In this document: piece by piece, positions 54,816 through 63,613 of the stretch
Position numbering within the stretch: the first letter of the stretch is position 1
How the letters are laid out: each line of letters starts with the position of its first letter
Assembly (NCBI GenBank): GCA_009773475.1
Contig: WSXV01000007.1
Location: forward strand, 122,630 to 186,629
Length of the DNA stretch: 64,000 nt
Reading direction: 5' to 3'
From: Desulfobulbaceae bacterium
GTDB taxonomy: Bacteria > Desulfobacterota > Desulfobulbia > Desulfobulbales > Desulfocapsaceae
Translations under genes and position numbers: made by a program
Notes under the pieces: generated by a model
Databases searched by the model: none
Seen by the model: only the letters and a program-made list of their open reading frames with translations
Told to the model about the DNA's origin: nothing

Positions 54816-55499
54816 ATGAGTATAATAAGTAGTCTGGGCAGTTCCTTGACCACGTTGCTGAACACCACAGCCACGCAACGGCCCAGCAGAGAACAGATGT
54901 TCAGCAAGGTGGACAGCGACGGTGGCGGCACCATTGACAAGGTCGAGCTGTCCGCCTTTGCAAAAGCCCTGCAGGAAAAAACAGGCATTGAAATCAATGC
55001 GGAGGAGGCCCTGACCACCTACGATGCGGATGGTGACGGCGGTTTGTCTCAGGATGAGATGGATACCATGATGCAGGCCTCAATGCCTCCGCCTCCACCC
55101 ATGGGCGGTATGCAGGCCATGGGCATGGCGCCGCCGGACAAGGAGGAGATGTTCAGCAGCATTGATACCGATGGCAACGGCGAGGTGAGCGAGAGTGAGC
55201 TCACCGCCTTTGCTGAAAAACTCGCAGAGGATACCGGGTTTGAGTTGAATCTCGACGAGGCCATGGCCACCTACGATACCGATGGAAACAGCGAGCTCTC
55301 GCAGGAAGAGATGGACACCATGATGCAGGCTGAGATGCCGGCGCCGCCTCCGCCTCCTCCGGTCTCAGAACAGGCCTTGGCTGCCTATGGCCAGAATAGC
55401 GGAGAAGATGATCTTCTCAGCACCTTGTTGTCCATGCTGAGCGGCAGCGCGGATAGTGAAGAGGAAAGCGCCTATACCGCCGTGAATATTAAGAGCTGA
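54816..55499 (+). CDS. Four-EF-hand calcium-binding protein
   Basis: 227 aa. Canonical EF-hand loops at residues 33-44 (DSDGGGTIDKVE), 70-81 (DADGDGGLSQDE), 117-128 (DTDGNGEVSESE) and 154-165 (DTDGNSELSQEE). The two halves are duplicates, each ending in QDEMDTMMQ or QEEMDTMMQ followed by a Pro-rich linker. No signal peptide or transmembrane segment is visible. Calcium buffering or sensing is likely; partner unknown. Convergent with the kinase gene, 12 bases away. ATG preceded by GAAGGAGG. Confidence 0.9.
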   Translation: MSIISSLGSSLTTLLNTTATQRPSREQMFSKVDSDGGGTIDKVELSAFAKALQEKTGIEINAEEALTTYDADGDGGLSQDEMDTMMQASMPPPPPMGGMQAMGMAPPDKEEMFSSIDTDGNGEVSESELTAFAEKLAEDTGFELNLDEAMATYDTDGNSELSQEEMDTMMQAEMPAPPPPPPVSEQALAAYGQNSGEDDLLSTLLSMLSGSADSEEESAYTAVNIKS

Positions 55500-55509
55500 A
55501 AGAGAGGAG

Positions 55510-55563
55510 AATCAGGAAGCAGGGCGTGTGGGTGACAGCGGCCGGTCTTCTTCCTGATTTTTC
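55510..55563 (+). terminator. Terminator-like hairpin after the EF-hand gene
   Basis: AATCAGGAAG (55510-55519) pairs perfectly with CTTCCTGATT (55550-55559), followed by TTTTC, with a 30-base loop. The stem includes the C-terminal codons of the convergent kinase gene, so the two genes share it. Confidence 0.55.
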
Positions 55564-56963
55564 TGCAGAATCGGCAGAGTGATGGTCATGATCAGGCCAC
55601 CCTGGTCGGCATTGGCGGCGGTTATGGTGCCATGGTGGAGACGGACGGCCTGCTCGGCAATGGCCAGTCCCAGGCCGGTGCCCCCGCTCTGGCGGTCCCG
55701 GGCATTGTCTACCCGATAAAAGGGCTCAAAAAGATGCTCGAATGCAGCATCAGGCACTCCCGGCCCATGATCCCGGATCACGATCATCGCCTGTTTCCCT
55801 TCTGTACTGTCAGTTCCCGTAAGGCTAATCTCCACAGTGCTGTTTTCGGCGGTGTAGCGTACCGCATTCCGCACGACATTCTCCAGGGCCCGTCGCATCA
55901 ACTCCCTTGAACCTTGCAGCATCATCGGCTCTGCCTCTCTAATGCTGACCTGGCAATGGCGCGCTTCATAGAGGGCGTCTGCAACAATCAGTTCCAGCAG
56001 CTCATTCAGGCTGAATTCACCCCTGCCCAGATCCTGAATCCCGTTCTCCAGGCGAGTCAAGGTGAGGAGATCGCCTATCAGCTCATTGAGCCGTCCGGAT
56101 TCCCGCTCAATGCGTTCAAGCGGCTGCCGTGCGTCTTCCCCGGCCTTTTGCCTCGCCAGTTCGAGGGCCACGTTGAGTCGGGCTAGGGGCGATCGCAGTT
56201 CATGGGAGATATCCCGCAGGAGTTGTTTCTTTGACGATAGGAGCTCTTCGATCCGTTCCGCCATGGTGTCGAAATCCCTTCCCAGATCCGCAACCTCCCG
56301 TCCTGAGTGGCCAAGTTCCGGGCTGACCCGTACCGAAAAATCACCGTGGGCGATGCGATTGCTGGCCTCTCGCAGTTTCCTAATGGGCGCTGTGAGCGAG
56401 CGGGCAAGGAAATAACAGACCAGTCCGCCAACAAGGGAATAGAGCAGAATATTATTCCAGGGGCCGCTCTGCATCGGCGGCAGCAGAGGCAGGAGGGGAG
56501 GGGGCAATGGCGGCATCGGCAGTTGCAGGACAAGGATGTCTGGGGCCGGGGCCGCAGAATGGCCTGTCTGCGGGGTCAGTCGCCGTCCAAGCCATTTCTC
56601 TTCGGAGGGAAAGCCGGGAGGTTGAGGTGGTGCGCCTGATATAATCTGATTGGCTTTCGCGCGGGCCTTGGCTGGGGCTGGTCGATCGGAAGGAACAGCT
56701 GTCGAGCCGTTAAAGAAGTAGAGCCTGATCCCGGATTGTCGTTCGATGGTATCAAGGAAAGCGCGCAATCCATCCTGACCGCCAGTGTCCCAGGCGGCCA
56801 GGGCCTCGTCGCCATAACGGGCCATGGCCTGCATCTCGAAATCGCGCATCCCCGGAGAGAAATGCTCAGGGCGGTTTTTCAAGGCCAGAAAATAGAAAGG
56901 CACTCCCATCAGGATAATGGTCAGCCAGAAGCTGAAAAATATTTTCAGGAACAGGGTTCGCAA
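55512..56963 (-). CDS. CpxA-like sensor histidine kinase
   Basis: 483 aa. Membrane helix at about 8-28, a periplasmic sensor of about 140 residues with an unusual Pro-rich patch (about 150-165), a second helix near 172-190, HAMP (TAPIRKLREASNRIAHGDFSVRV), HisKA with H254 in DISHELRSPLARLN, and HATPase with NVVRNAVRYT and GLGLAIAEQ. Senses an envelope signal and phosphorylates the response regulator just upstream in the operon (27-base spacing). Confidence 0.94.
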   Translation of the reverse strand: MRTLFLKIFFSFWLTIILMGVPFYFLALKNRPEHFSPGMRDFEMQAMARYGDEALAAWDTGGQDGLRAFLDTIERQSGIRLYFFNGSTAVPSDRPAPAKARAKANQIISGAPPQPPGFPSEEKWLGRRLTPQTGHSAAPAPDILVLQLPMPPLPPPLLPLLPPMQSGPWNNILLYSLVGGLVCYFLARSLTAPIRKLREASNRIAHGDFSVRVSPELGHSGREVADLGRDFDTMAERIEELLSSKKQLLRDISHELRSPLARLNVALELARQKAGEDARQPLERIERESGRLNELIGDLLTLTRLENGIQDLGRGEFSLNELLELIVADALYEARHCQVSIREAEPMMLQGSRELMRRALENVVRNAVRYTAENSTVEISLTGTDSTEGKQAMIVIRDHGPGVPDAAFEHLFEPFYRVDNARDRQSGGTGLGLAIAEQAVRLHHGTITAANADQGGLIMTITLPILQKNQEEDRPLSPTRPAS

Positions 56964-56990
56964 GGGAGTTGATTCGTGGTCAATGGGTTT

Positions 56991-57695
56991 TCAGGGTGAT
57001 GGCTGGGTATAGAGGTAGCCGACGCCGCGAATTGTCTTGATTCGTTCCTGATGGTTCAGCTCATGGCCTAGTTTCTTTCGCAGGCTGCTGACATGGACGT
57101 CAATGCTGCGATCAAAAACGGATAATTTCCGTTCCAGGACCCGTTTGGTCAGCTCCTCCCGACTGACTACCTGACCTGCCTTTTTCAGCAACTCGTGGAG
57201 GAGAGAGAACTCAACCGTGGTGAGAGGAATATTGGCCTGATGCTGGACAATGGTGCGGGCGCCGGGATCAAGGCAGATGTCTCCGATGGTCAGTTTTTCG
57301 GTCCGGGGCTGGGGGGTGTTGTCCATGGACTGAGATTCGCTGCGGCGCTGGATGGCCCTGATTCTGGCGAGCAGCTCGCGGGGATTGAAGGGCTTGGCCA
57401 GATAATCATCCGCTCCCATTTCGAGCCCGGTAATGCGGTCCGTCTCCTCGCCCCGGGCGGTGAGCATGAGCACCGCAACGGTGGAATGGGCCCGAATCCG
57501 GTGCAGGACTTCAAAGCCGGTCATGACGGGCAGCATCACATCCAGCACCACCAGATCATGGCCGCCGGCAAGGGCCAGCTCCAATCCCGCCGGGGCCTGA
57601 TGCACGGCACTGACCTCAAACCCCTCCGGCTGCAAATAGTCGGTCAGCAGTTCACACAGTTCAATGTCATCATCTATGACCAGTATCCGGCTCAT
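56991..57695 (-). CDS. OmpR-family response regulator (CpxR-like)
   Basis: 234 aa from the ATG at 57695. Receiver domain with DD at 8-9, phospho-acceptor D52 (VVLDVMLP) and K101 (LAKPFN), then a winged-helix DNA-binding domain (VEFSLLHELLKKAGQVVSREEL, DVHVSSLRKKLG, TIRGVGYLY). Partner of the adjacent kinase. A GTG at 57707 adds four residues. Confidence 0.95.
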   Translation of the reverse strand: MSRILVIDDDIELCELLTDYLQPEGFEVSAVHQAPAGLELALAGGHDLVVLDVMLPVMTGFEVLHRIRAHSTVAVLMLTARGEETDRITGLEMGADDYLAKPFNPRELLARIRAIQRRSESQSMDNTPQPRTEKLTIGDICLDPGARTIVQHQANIPLTTVEFSLLHELLKKAGQVVSREELTKRVLERKLSVFDRSIDVHVSSLRKKLGHELNHQERIKTIRGVGYLYTQPSP

Positions 57696-58116
57696 TGGCA
57701 GCGTCACTTAAATTTGTTGAAATCAGTAATCATTTCAAGCACAGATTTGTAATGTACCGCGACTTGCTGGAATTGACCGTTAAGAATTGTAAAGTTCGCT
57801 GCCTGATTGCTGGAGTATTACCCCGCATTTCATGAGATTTCCCGTGTTTTTTACATCCATTCACCTTGCATTGCCACCGGGTTGGATTCCTGTCTTGGTG
57901 GAAATAACTAAGGATGGACTTCTGTCGTATTCTTTTGCAATAAGATCTAGTCAGCAAATGGTATTCTGTAACAATTCAGAGTTGTTGGAAGAAAATAGAT
58001 TGCGTGATTGGCAATCCATCGCCTGGATTGCGTAAGAGGTAAACGTCTGAGTTGTAGATTTAAGGGTACCGGTAGATTTGTCAGGGATGTCTCTGGAATG
58101 TCCCTGCTTTTGCCGA
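57696..58116. other. Gene-free stretch upstream of tRNA-Leu and the response regulator
   Basis: About 420 bp with no credible gene. Its left end carries the promoter of the minus-strand regulator-kinase pair; its right end adjoins the tRNA-Leu promoter. Nothing else recognised. Confidence 0.4.
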
Positions 58117-58146
58117 TTGACAAACAAAACAACGCTGTGGTAAGAA
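58117..58146 (+). promoter_or_regulatory. Sigma-70 promoter of tRNA-Leu
   Basis: TTGACA (58117-58122) with a TAAGAA or GTAAGA -10-like element at 58140-58146 (17-18 base spacing), about 10 bases before the tRNA 5' end. Perfect -35, imperfect -10. Confidence 0.55.
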
Positions 58147-58155
58147 CAGCTTCAT

Positions 58156-58243
58156 GCCTGGATGGTGGAACTGGTAGACACCCGAGACTTAAAATCTCGT
58201 GGGCCCTGCGCCCGTGCGGGTTCGACTCCCGCTCTAGGCACCA
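58156..58243 (+). tRNA. tRNA-Leu (TAA)
   Basis: 88 bases with encoded CCA. Acceptor GCCTGGA pairs with TCTAGGC, anticodon stem CGAGA/TCTCG around loop CTTAAAA (anticodon TAA, reading UUA), long variable arm as in tRNA-Leu, T arm GGTTCGACTCC. It stands alone, with its own promoter and terminator. Confidence 0.95.
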
Positions 58244-58249
58244 CAAATT

Positions 58250-58298
58250 AAGCCCGAATCCCCTGATACCAGGGGGTTCGGGCTTTTCTTTTTTTTTC
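58250..58298 (+). terminator. Rho-independent terminator of tRNA-Leu
   Basis: AAGCCCGAATCCCCTG pairs with CAGGGGGTTCGGGCTT (16 bp, one U-G pair) around a 4-base loop, followed by TTTTC and a T-run. Confidence 0.95.
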
Positions 58299-58891
58299 TG
58301 CGTAGAGTTCCAGGCCTTTCCTTTAGAAACCAAATATATCATATCAAAAAAAAGTTCTCTCCATGTACGTAAAAAACTCCATGAAGAGAGTTGTTTCTCG
58401 GAACATGAGACCCCAATTTTCAGTACAGTGGTTTGTGTTGTCATGAGTTTTTAACCTGAACGGGAGGTGGAACAGTGCCGTCCAGCTGCGAATAAATTTG
58501 AAATTGCTGCTTTAATTCAATATTTTGTCTTGACTCAGGGGGCCACTATAGTTCACACTGAAAATGGTTGGTGCCTGAAACGGGACTGGCCGCTATGGTG
58601 CCAGATCCCAATACCAGCCACTCGCGCTCGGGTCACAAAATCTCTTCCCCCTTTCTGATGCGCGGAGATCCTGTTGTCAGGATCACCCAGGTCAGGACCA
58701 TCGACATCAGTTAAATCCGAATGACACTTGACTTCGTCTCCCTGGCTACGGTTATCACCTGGTAATCGCTGCGGTTTCTCAGCTGGTGACTCTTCAACGT
58801 CGGGGGCAGTACTATTCATCTCATCTGCAAAAATGAAGTGAATGTGCAACGTAAGTTCAGAATTTTTCTTGATTCAGGGAGTTATCTTATA
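58299..58891. other. Long gene-free stretch before the hybrid kinase
   Basis: About 590 bp. Short ORFs on both strands have no recognisable product; a minus-strand frame at 58553-58849 is open for 98 codons but its composition is not convincing. It may be a decayed gene or a long leader. The right end holds AGGGAG, the ribosome site of the kinase gene. Confidence 0.4.
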
Positions 58892-61800
58892 ATGAGGCTC
58901 ACTATGATGATTTGTTTAAGCATAAAAAAGATGAGCTTCAGATTTGTAAATTCTCTGATAATACCACTTGTTGCATGTCTACTGTTGACGATCTTCCCTT
59001 ACATCTCAAATGCGAATGCCGGTAGTGGCCCGAAAATACTCATCCTTCACTCGTATCACCAAGGGTACCTCTGGACAGACATGATCCAGGAAGGGGTGTC
59101 CCGTTCGCTGTCGGCCTCATTTCCAAATGCGGAACTGTATGTTGAATACATGAATACCAAACGGCAAGTCCGTGAGGTTTTGTTTCCACAGCTACAGGAG
59201 TTGTATCGGCTGACATATAAAAATACTCAATTTGATGTAATTGTCGCTTCAGACAACAATGCTCTAGATTTCTTATTGCTTTATCGTGACAGCTTATTTC
59301 CGGGAGTTCCGGTGGTGTTTTGTGGAATAAACAACATTTTTAAATACAAATTTACCCCTGAAGGAAATTACACCGGAGTCAATGAAGATTTAGATATTGA
59401 GTCAACCATTGCAATAGCGCTTAAACTGCATCCCAAGACAAAGAAAGTGGCTATCATCACCGACGCCACCGAGACCGGTCTGATTAATCTTGACCTTGCA
59501 AGAAAAACAGCTCAAAAGTTTCCCGCCATTTCCTTCATTGAACTGCATAGGTTGACGGCAGAGAATTTAAGTTCCCGCCTGAGGCAACTGGAAGACGATA
59601 CGATTGTTCTTGCTCTGTCATTTTTTAGAGACCCTGATGGGAAAACTTTTACGCAAAGCGAAAGCATGGAGTTTATTGTAAGCGCCTCAGGAAGGCCGGT
59701 CTACACGGTTTGGGATTTTTACATGACACCCGGTGCTGTTGGAGGAAAACTGCTGAGTGGTCGATTGCAGGGAGAAAATGCTGCTATGCTTGTCAGCAGG
59801 GTTCTTCGCGGTGAGAAGGCTGGTGAAATGCCGATTATTGAAAGCCCGACGGCGTATATCTTTGACTATGTCGGGCTCCAGAAATTCAACATCAGCGATT
59901 CGCAGCTGCCATTCGGAGCGCTGGTGACAGGAAGGCCGGATACCTTTTATTCACGCTATAAATATTATATCTGGTTTGGCTCAGGTCTCTTTACTGCCCA
60001 GGTTATAATAATTCTGATTTTGTTATGGAATATTAACAAAAGAAAGGGGGAGGAGCGAGCCAGGAAAAGTGCTGAGAGTGCACTGCAGGAGAGTGAAACC
60101 CGTTACGCGGACATAGTTAATAATATTCAAGATACCTTTTACAGAACAGATGCAGATGGTCTGCTGACAATGGTCAATCCTTCCGGTGCCGCTTTGCTGG
60201 GCTATGATTCTACCGATGAGATGATCGGACGGCCTAACGCCTCTTTTTGGATGTATCAGGAAAAACGAACTGAAATGCTGGAATTACTGGAACGTGATGG
60301 AGTTGTCAGAGACCATGAAGTTGTCCTGCAGCGCAGGGATGGCTCGCCGGTTATAGTTGCGACCACAACGAGCTACTATTACGATAAGGACGGGCACGTT
60401 CTGGGTGTTGAAGGGATTTTTCGAGATATTACAGAGCGCAAGCGCTCAGAGGAAAACCTTCGCCAAGAACAGATGTTTTCATCAGCCTTACTGGAGAGTC
60501 TCCCCGGTATCTTCTATCTCTATTCGTATCCGGAACTCAAATTAATCCGCTGGAACAAACAACATGAATCGTTATTTGGCTATCAACCGGGTGACATTGA
60601 TGGCCGGTCGATATTTAGCTGGCATCCACCGGAGGCAAAAAATGCTGTTATGGACGCGGCTAAAAGAGTTATGGAGCTTGGACAGGCTTCAATTGCAACA
60701 ACTCTTTTTTCGAAAGACGGAACTCCGGTACCATTTCTTTTGACCGGGGTTAAGTTTGAATCGCTAGGCAGATCGTATTTGATGGGCACCGGAATTGATA
60801 TTACGGAGCTCAAGCGGTCGCAAGAGGAATTGTCCAGGCAAAATAATTTGATCAGCACAATCATTGAGAGTGCTTCAGAGTCTATCTTTGCCAAAGACAC
60901 ATCGGGTGTCTACAAATCCATTAATCAAGCCGGTGCGAGAATGCTTGGTTTGTCTGTGGCAGAGGTGCTTGGCCACACTGACGATGAACTCTTACCTGCT
61001 GAAATCGCAAAGCAATTCAGGAAAACAGATGAGCAGATACTAACTGGCGGGGTTGAAAGTGAATGTGAAGAAACAGGTGATTGGGACGGCTGTATGCGTA
61101 CATTTCTCACCCACAAAACGCCTTGGCGTGATACTTCCGGCAACATAATCGGCATTATAGGTGTGTCGAATGACATCACAGGGCGCAAAGAACATGAAAA
61201 AGAACAGCAAAAAATAGAAAAGCTGGAATCATTAGGTGTTCTGGCAGGCGGTATAGCGCACGATTTCAACAATATACTGACTGGAATCATGGGCAATATT
61301 TCCTTTGCTAAAATGTGTCTTGATGCCACTCACAAGTCATACCAGCCACTTCTTGAAGCAGAGAAAGCCTCTGCCAGGGCAGGGGGGCTCGCGCATCAGC
61401 TATTGACTTTTGCCCGGGGCGGAGAGCCGGTTAAGAAGGTGGTGTCTCTCCAGCATATCATCCATGAAACAGTTTCTTTTGTGCTGCACGGATCAAATGT
61501 TAAGGGCGATGTGGATATTCCGGACTCCATTCACGCCATAGAGGCTGACGAAGGTCAGCTGAGCCAGGTGTTTCACAACATCGTCATTAACGCTGTACAG
61601 GCGATGCCGGGCGGCGGAAACATTTATGTCACGGCAGAAAATGAAAAACTCAACGCCGGCAATTTAATGGCTCTTCCAGAGGGGGATTACGTCAAGCTGT
61701 CTTTTACTGATCAGGGCTGTGGAATACCGGAAAGTGATTTGATCAAAATCTTTGATCCATACTTTACAACCAAGTTTTCCGGTAATGGTCTCGGGCTCGC

Positions 61801-62335
61801 ATCTGCTCACTCTATCGTCAGCAGGCATGGAGGCCAAATAGGAGCTATTTCTACTGCAGGAATTGGGACAACGTTTACCATCCATCTCCCGTCAATCGGG
61901 GAAACCTATTCCGCCTTCCAGACTGAGTCGGTAGTTCAGGCGGCTGATACGCAAAAAAGCGGCTCAATTCTTGTTATGGATGATGAGGAAATGATCCTGG
62001 ATATGGTTGTCGGAATGCTTGAATATCTTGGCTATACGGTTACTAAATGTTTGAACGGTTCAGAGGCAATAGCTCAATATAAAGCTGCCAAAGAGTCGGG
62101 TTCTCCTTTTTCTGCTGTTATTATGGATTTGACGATTCCAGGAGGAATGGGAGGGAAGGAGGCTGCAGTCCGGATTCTTAAGATAGATCCGCAGGCTTGT
62201 CTGGTCGTCTCAAGCGGTTATTCAAATGATCCGATCATATCTGATTTCAAGAGCTATGGTTTTAACGCCGCTATCGTCAAGCCCTATACCATGAATGATC
62301 TGGGCAAACTGCTGAGTTCATTGCTGGCGTCATAA
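58892..62335 (+). CDS. Hybrid histidine kinase with an ABC-substrate-binding sensor domain
   Basis: 1147 aa from the ATG at 58892 (GTG at 58838 would add 18). Signal/anchor helix, then a periplasmic domain of about 330 residues of the ABC substrate-binding type (KILILHSYHQGYLWTDMI, VVFCGINNIF, VYTVWDFYMTPGAVGG), a membrane helix (LFTAQVIIILILLWNI, about residue 370-385), three PAS domains, HisKA with H790 (GGIAHDFNNILTGIMGN), HATPase (GLGLASAHSIV) and a C-terminal receiver domain with D1079 (VIMDLTIPGGMGG). Detects a small ligand outside and signals by internal phosphorelay. No output regulator gene is adjacent. Confidence 0.93.
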   Translation: MRLTMMICLSIKKMSFRFVNSLIIPLVACLLLTIFPYISNANAGSGPKILILHSYHQGYLWTDMIQEGVSRSLSASFPNAELYVEYMNTKRQVREVLFPQLQELYRLTYKNTQFDVIVASDNNALDFLLLYRDSLFPGVPVVFCGINNIFKYKFTPEGNYTGVNEDLDIESTIAIALKLHPKTKKVAIITDATETGLINLDLARKTAQKFPAISFIELHRLTAENLSSRLRQLEDDTIVLALSFFRDPDGKTFTQSESMEFIVSASGRPVYTVWDFYMTPGAVGGKLLSGRLQGENAAMLVSRVLRGEKAGEMPIIESPTAYIFDYVGLQKFNISDSQLPFGALVTGRPDTFYSRYKYYIWFGSGLFTAQVIIILILLWNINKRKGEERARKSAESALQESETRYADIVNNIQDTFYRTDADGLLTMVNPSGAALLGYDSTDEMIGRPNASFWMYQEKRTEMLELLERDGVVRDHEVVLQRRDGSPVIVATTTSYYYDKDGHVLGVEGIFRDITERKRSEENLRQEQMFSSALLESLPGIFYLYSYPELKLIRWNKQHESLFGYQPGDIDGRSIFSWHPPEAKNAVMDAAKRVMELGQASIATTLFSKDGTPVPFLLTGVKFESLGRSYLMGTGIDITELKRSQEELSRQNNLISTIIESASESIFAKDTSGVYKSINQAGARMLGLSVAEVLGHTDDELLPAEIAKQFRKTDEQILTGGVESECEETGDWDGCMRTFLTHKTPWRDTSGNIIGIIGVSNDITGRKEHEKEQQKIEKLESLGVLAGGIAHDFNNILTGIMGNISFAKMCLDATHKSYQPLLEAEKASARAGGLAHQLLTFARGGEPVKKVVSLQHIIHETVSFVLHGSNVKGDVDIPDSIHAIEADEGQLSQVFHNIVINAVQAMPGGGNIYVTAENEKLNAGNLMALPEGDYVKLSFTDQGCGIPESDLIKIFDPYFTTKFSGNGLGLASAHSIVSRHGGQIGAISTAGIGTTFTIHLPSIGETYSAFQTESVVQAADTQKSGSILVMDDEEMILDMVVGMLEYLGYTVTKCLNGSEAIAQYKAAKESGSPFSAVIMDLTIPGGMGGKEAAVRILKIDPQACLVVSSGYSNDPIISDFKSYGFNAAIVKPYTMNDLGKLLSSLLAS

Positions 62336-62336
62336 G

Positions 62337-62362
62337 GCGCTAATCTTACAGCGCAATTTTTC
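62337..62362 (+). terminator. Weak terminator after the hybrid kinase
   Basis: GCGCT (62337-62341) pairs with AGCGC (62350-62354) around an 8-base loop, followed by AATTTTTC. Starts 2 bases after the stop codon; only 5 bp of stem, so modest. Confidence 0.55.
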
Positions 62363-62693
62363 ATCTTTCGCTGTTTTTACAAATGGACCTTTTCCTAAGA
62401 GACTGATAAGCACGATTGTTTCGGAGCTAAATCTGTCCAAAAGATTAGGGGGTCATTTCGATACCAAGAGTTCTCATGAGGAAGCTTCTTGCATTTTGTA
62501 AGGGGCTCGCCGTTTTTCGTAGGAATTTACAGATAAATCATTCAGAAAGATTTCTGAATAAAATCGTTGACAGCCCTTTAGTCATTTGTTAGACAATCAT
62601 TGTTAGTTGAATATAACTCTTTATGTTGTCGGTAACTTTTGATTCCAGTAAGAACGATTATATCCATCGATACTTTTAAATGATCAAGGGAAA
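62363..62693. other. Gene-free stretch before the 88-aa gene
   Basis: 331 bp between the kinase terminator and the small gene, without ORFs of coding character and moderately AT-rich. Likely contains the promoter for the small gene, whose ATG at 62694 is preceded by AAGGGAAA. No clear -35/-10 pair picked. Confidence 0.4.
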
Positions 62694-62960
62694 ATGACCA
62701 TTAAGGATAGCTTGACACATAATCTCAATGAGATGGAAGATCTGCTCAACAGGCATCGAAATGCCATTGCTCAACTGGGTCAGATCGGAGAAGAACATTT
62801 TCTTCCTCCTGTGTATGCCATTGAAGCAGGCCAGCACCCTCTGAAACAGGTCGTGCTGGAGGCCATAGAGGAATTGGAGATTTCTCGGAAGGCCTTTAAG
62901 TCAAAACAACTGGAGACCCTACGGAAAAAGATGATCAGGGTGCTGGCGGAAAGCGGCTAA
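62694..62960 (+). CDS. Small helical protein of unknown function
   Basis: 88 aa, not recognised. Two predicted helical stretches (about 4-30 and 50-88) with acidic and basic alternation, no cysteines, no signal peptide. Its ATG has AAGGGAAA upstream. It precedes the structured leader candidate and the Cys/His-rich gene; whether it is cotranscribed is not clear. Could be a small regulator or a spurious ORF, but the ribosome site and length favour a real gene. Confidence 0.55.
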   Translation: MTIKDSLTHNLNEMEDLLNRHRNAIAQLGQIGEEHFLPPVYAIEAGQHPLKQVVLEAIEELEISRKAFKSKQLETLRKKMIRVLAESG

Positions 62961-62995
62961 TTCTGCATTTCAGTTTGTAACGACAAAGATAACAT

Positions 62996-63130
62996 GGGCC
63001 TTGAAGATGGTTGGTTAAGGCCCTCCATAGAATGAAGTCCTACGGTCCGGCGGCAAGCGTCGGAAAGTGAGGGCGCGATAGGAAGAAGCAGCGCGGGAAG
63101 CGCAATGCCCTCCAGTCGCGCCCTTTTTTT
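62996..63130 (+). promoter_or_regulatory. Structured leader RNA with intrinsic terminator (riboswitch or attenuator candidate)
   Basis: 135 bp. GGGCCTT/AAGGCCC (62996-63002, 63017-63023) forms a 7-bp hairpin; CCGGCG/CGTCGG (63047-63052, 63058-63063) forms a second with loop GCAAG; TCCTA/TAGGA (63038-63042, 63079-63083) could close a domain around it. Then GGGCGCGA (63071-63078) pairs with TCGCGCCC (63116-63123), followed by seven T at 63124-63130, a textbook terminator. GAGGGC (63069-63074) can instead pair with GCCCTC (63107-63112), an alternative that would break the terminator. The downstream gene starts 22 bases after the T-run. I do not recognise the motif as a named class. Confidence 0.65.
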
Positions 63131-63151
63131 ATGCATAGAGAAGGAGGAGAC

Positions 63152-63550
63152 ATGGAAGTGCTGAACAACATTAACGTCGATCAACGCAACGGCAATATGC
63201 ACATCAATCTTTCCGGCCGGTTTACGGCGGAAACCGCACAACAACTAACTTCAGCCATGAGTCAGCAGTATCTGGGCAGGGGAAACATCTTTATCCATAC
63301 CGAGAATGTTACCGATGTGGTTCCTGATTCGCGGCAGACTTTTGGTAATCTGGTGGGTGAGGCTGTTTTGCCGCAGGAGAGAATTTATATGATAGGCAGT
63401 AAGGGCCTGGAGATATGCCCGGACGCCAGTAAGGTGATTCTTCATGACAAGAAAATACATACTTGCTGGGGGCGATGTAAAAATTGCTGTTGCCGCCAAG
63501 GGCATGGCCATTCCCATGATCATGAAGATATCCATAATAAATGCAATTAA
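63152..63550 (+). CDS. Protein with Cys/His-rich metal-binding tail
   Basis: 132 aa from the ATG at 63152, preceded by AAGGAGGAGA. The first 85 residues form an alternating beta-alpha pattern resembling a STAS-like fold (ISNLSGRF-type strand, then TAETAQQLTSAMSQQ helix) but I cannot assign a family. The last 30 residues carry CWGRCKNCCC followed by GHGHSHDHEDIHNKC, a dense Cys and His cluster able to bind Zn, Ni, Cu or Fe. Located just downstream of the leader RNA and upstream of the porin gene. Metal handling or sensing is inferred from composition only. Confidence 0.75.
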   Translation: MEVLNNINVDQRNGNMHINLSGRFTAETAQQLTSAMSQQYLGRGNIFIHTENVTDVVPDSRQTFGNLVGEAVLPQERIYMIGSKGLEICPDASKVILHDKKIHTCWGRCKNCCCRQGHGHSHDHEDIHNKCN

Positions 63551-63613
63551 GCAAGAAGCTGCCGGGGTGTCCGCCAGCAAAAGAACAAGCGAGACCCAAT
63601 ATAGGAGAGAAAT

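Noticed and set aside
58553..58849. 98-codon minus-strand ORF
   Set aside because: No signature, no clear ribosome site, and composition is not gene-like; kept only as a note under the intergenic stretch.
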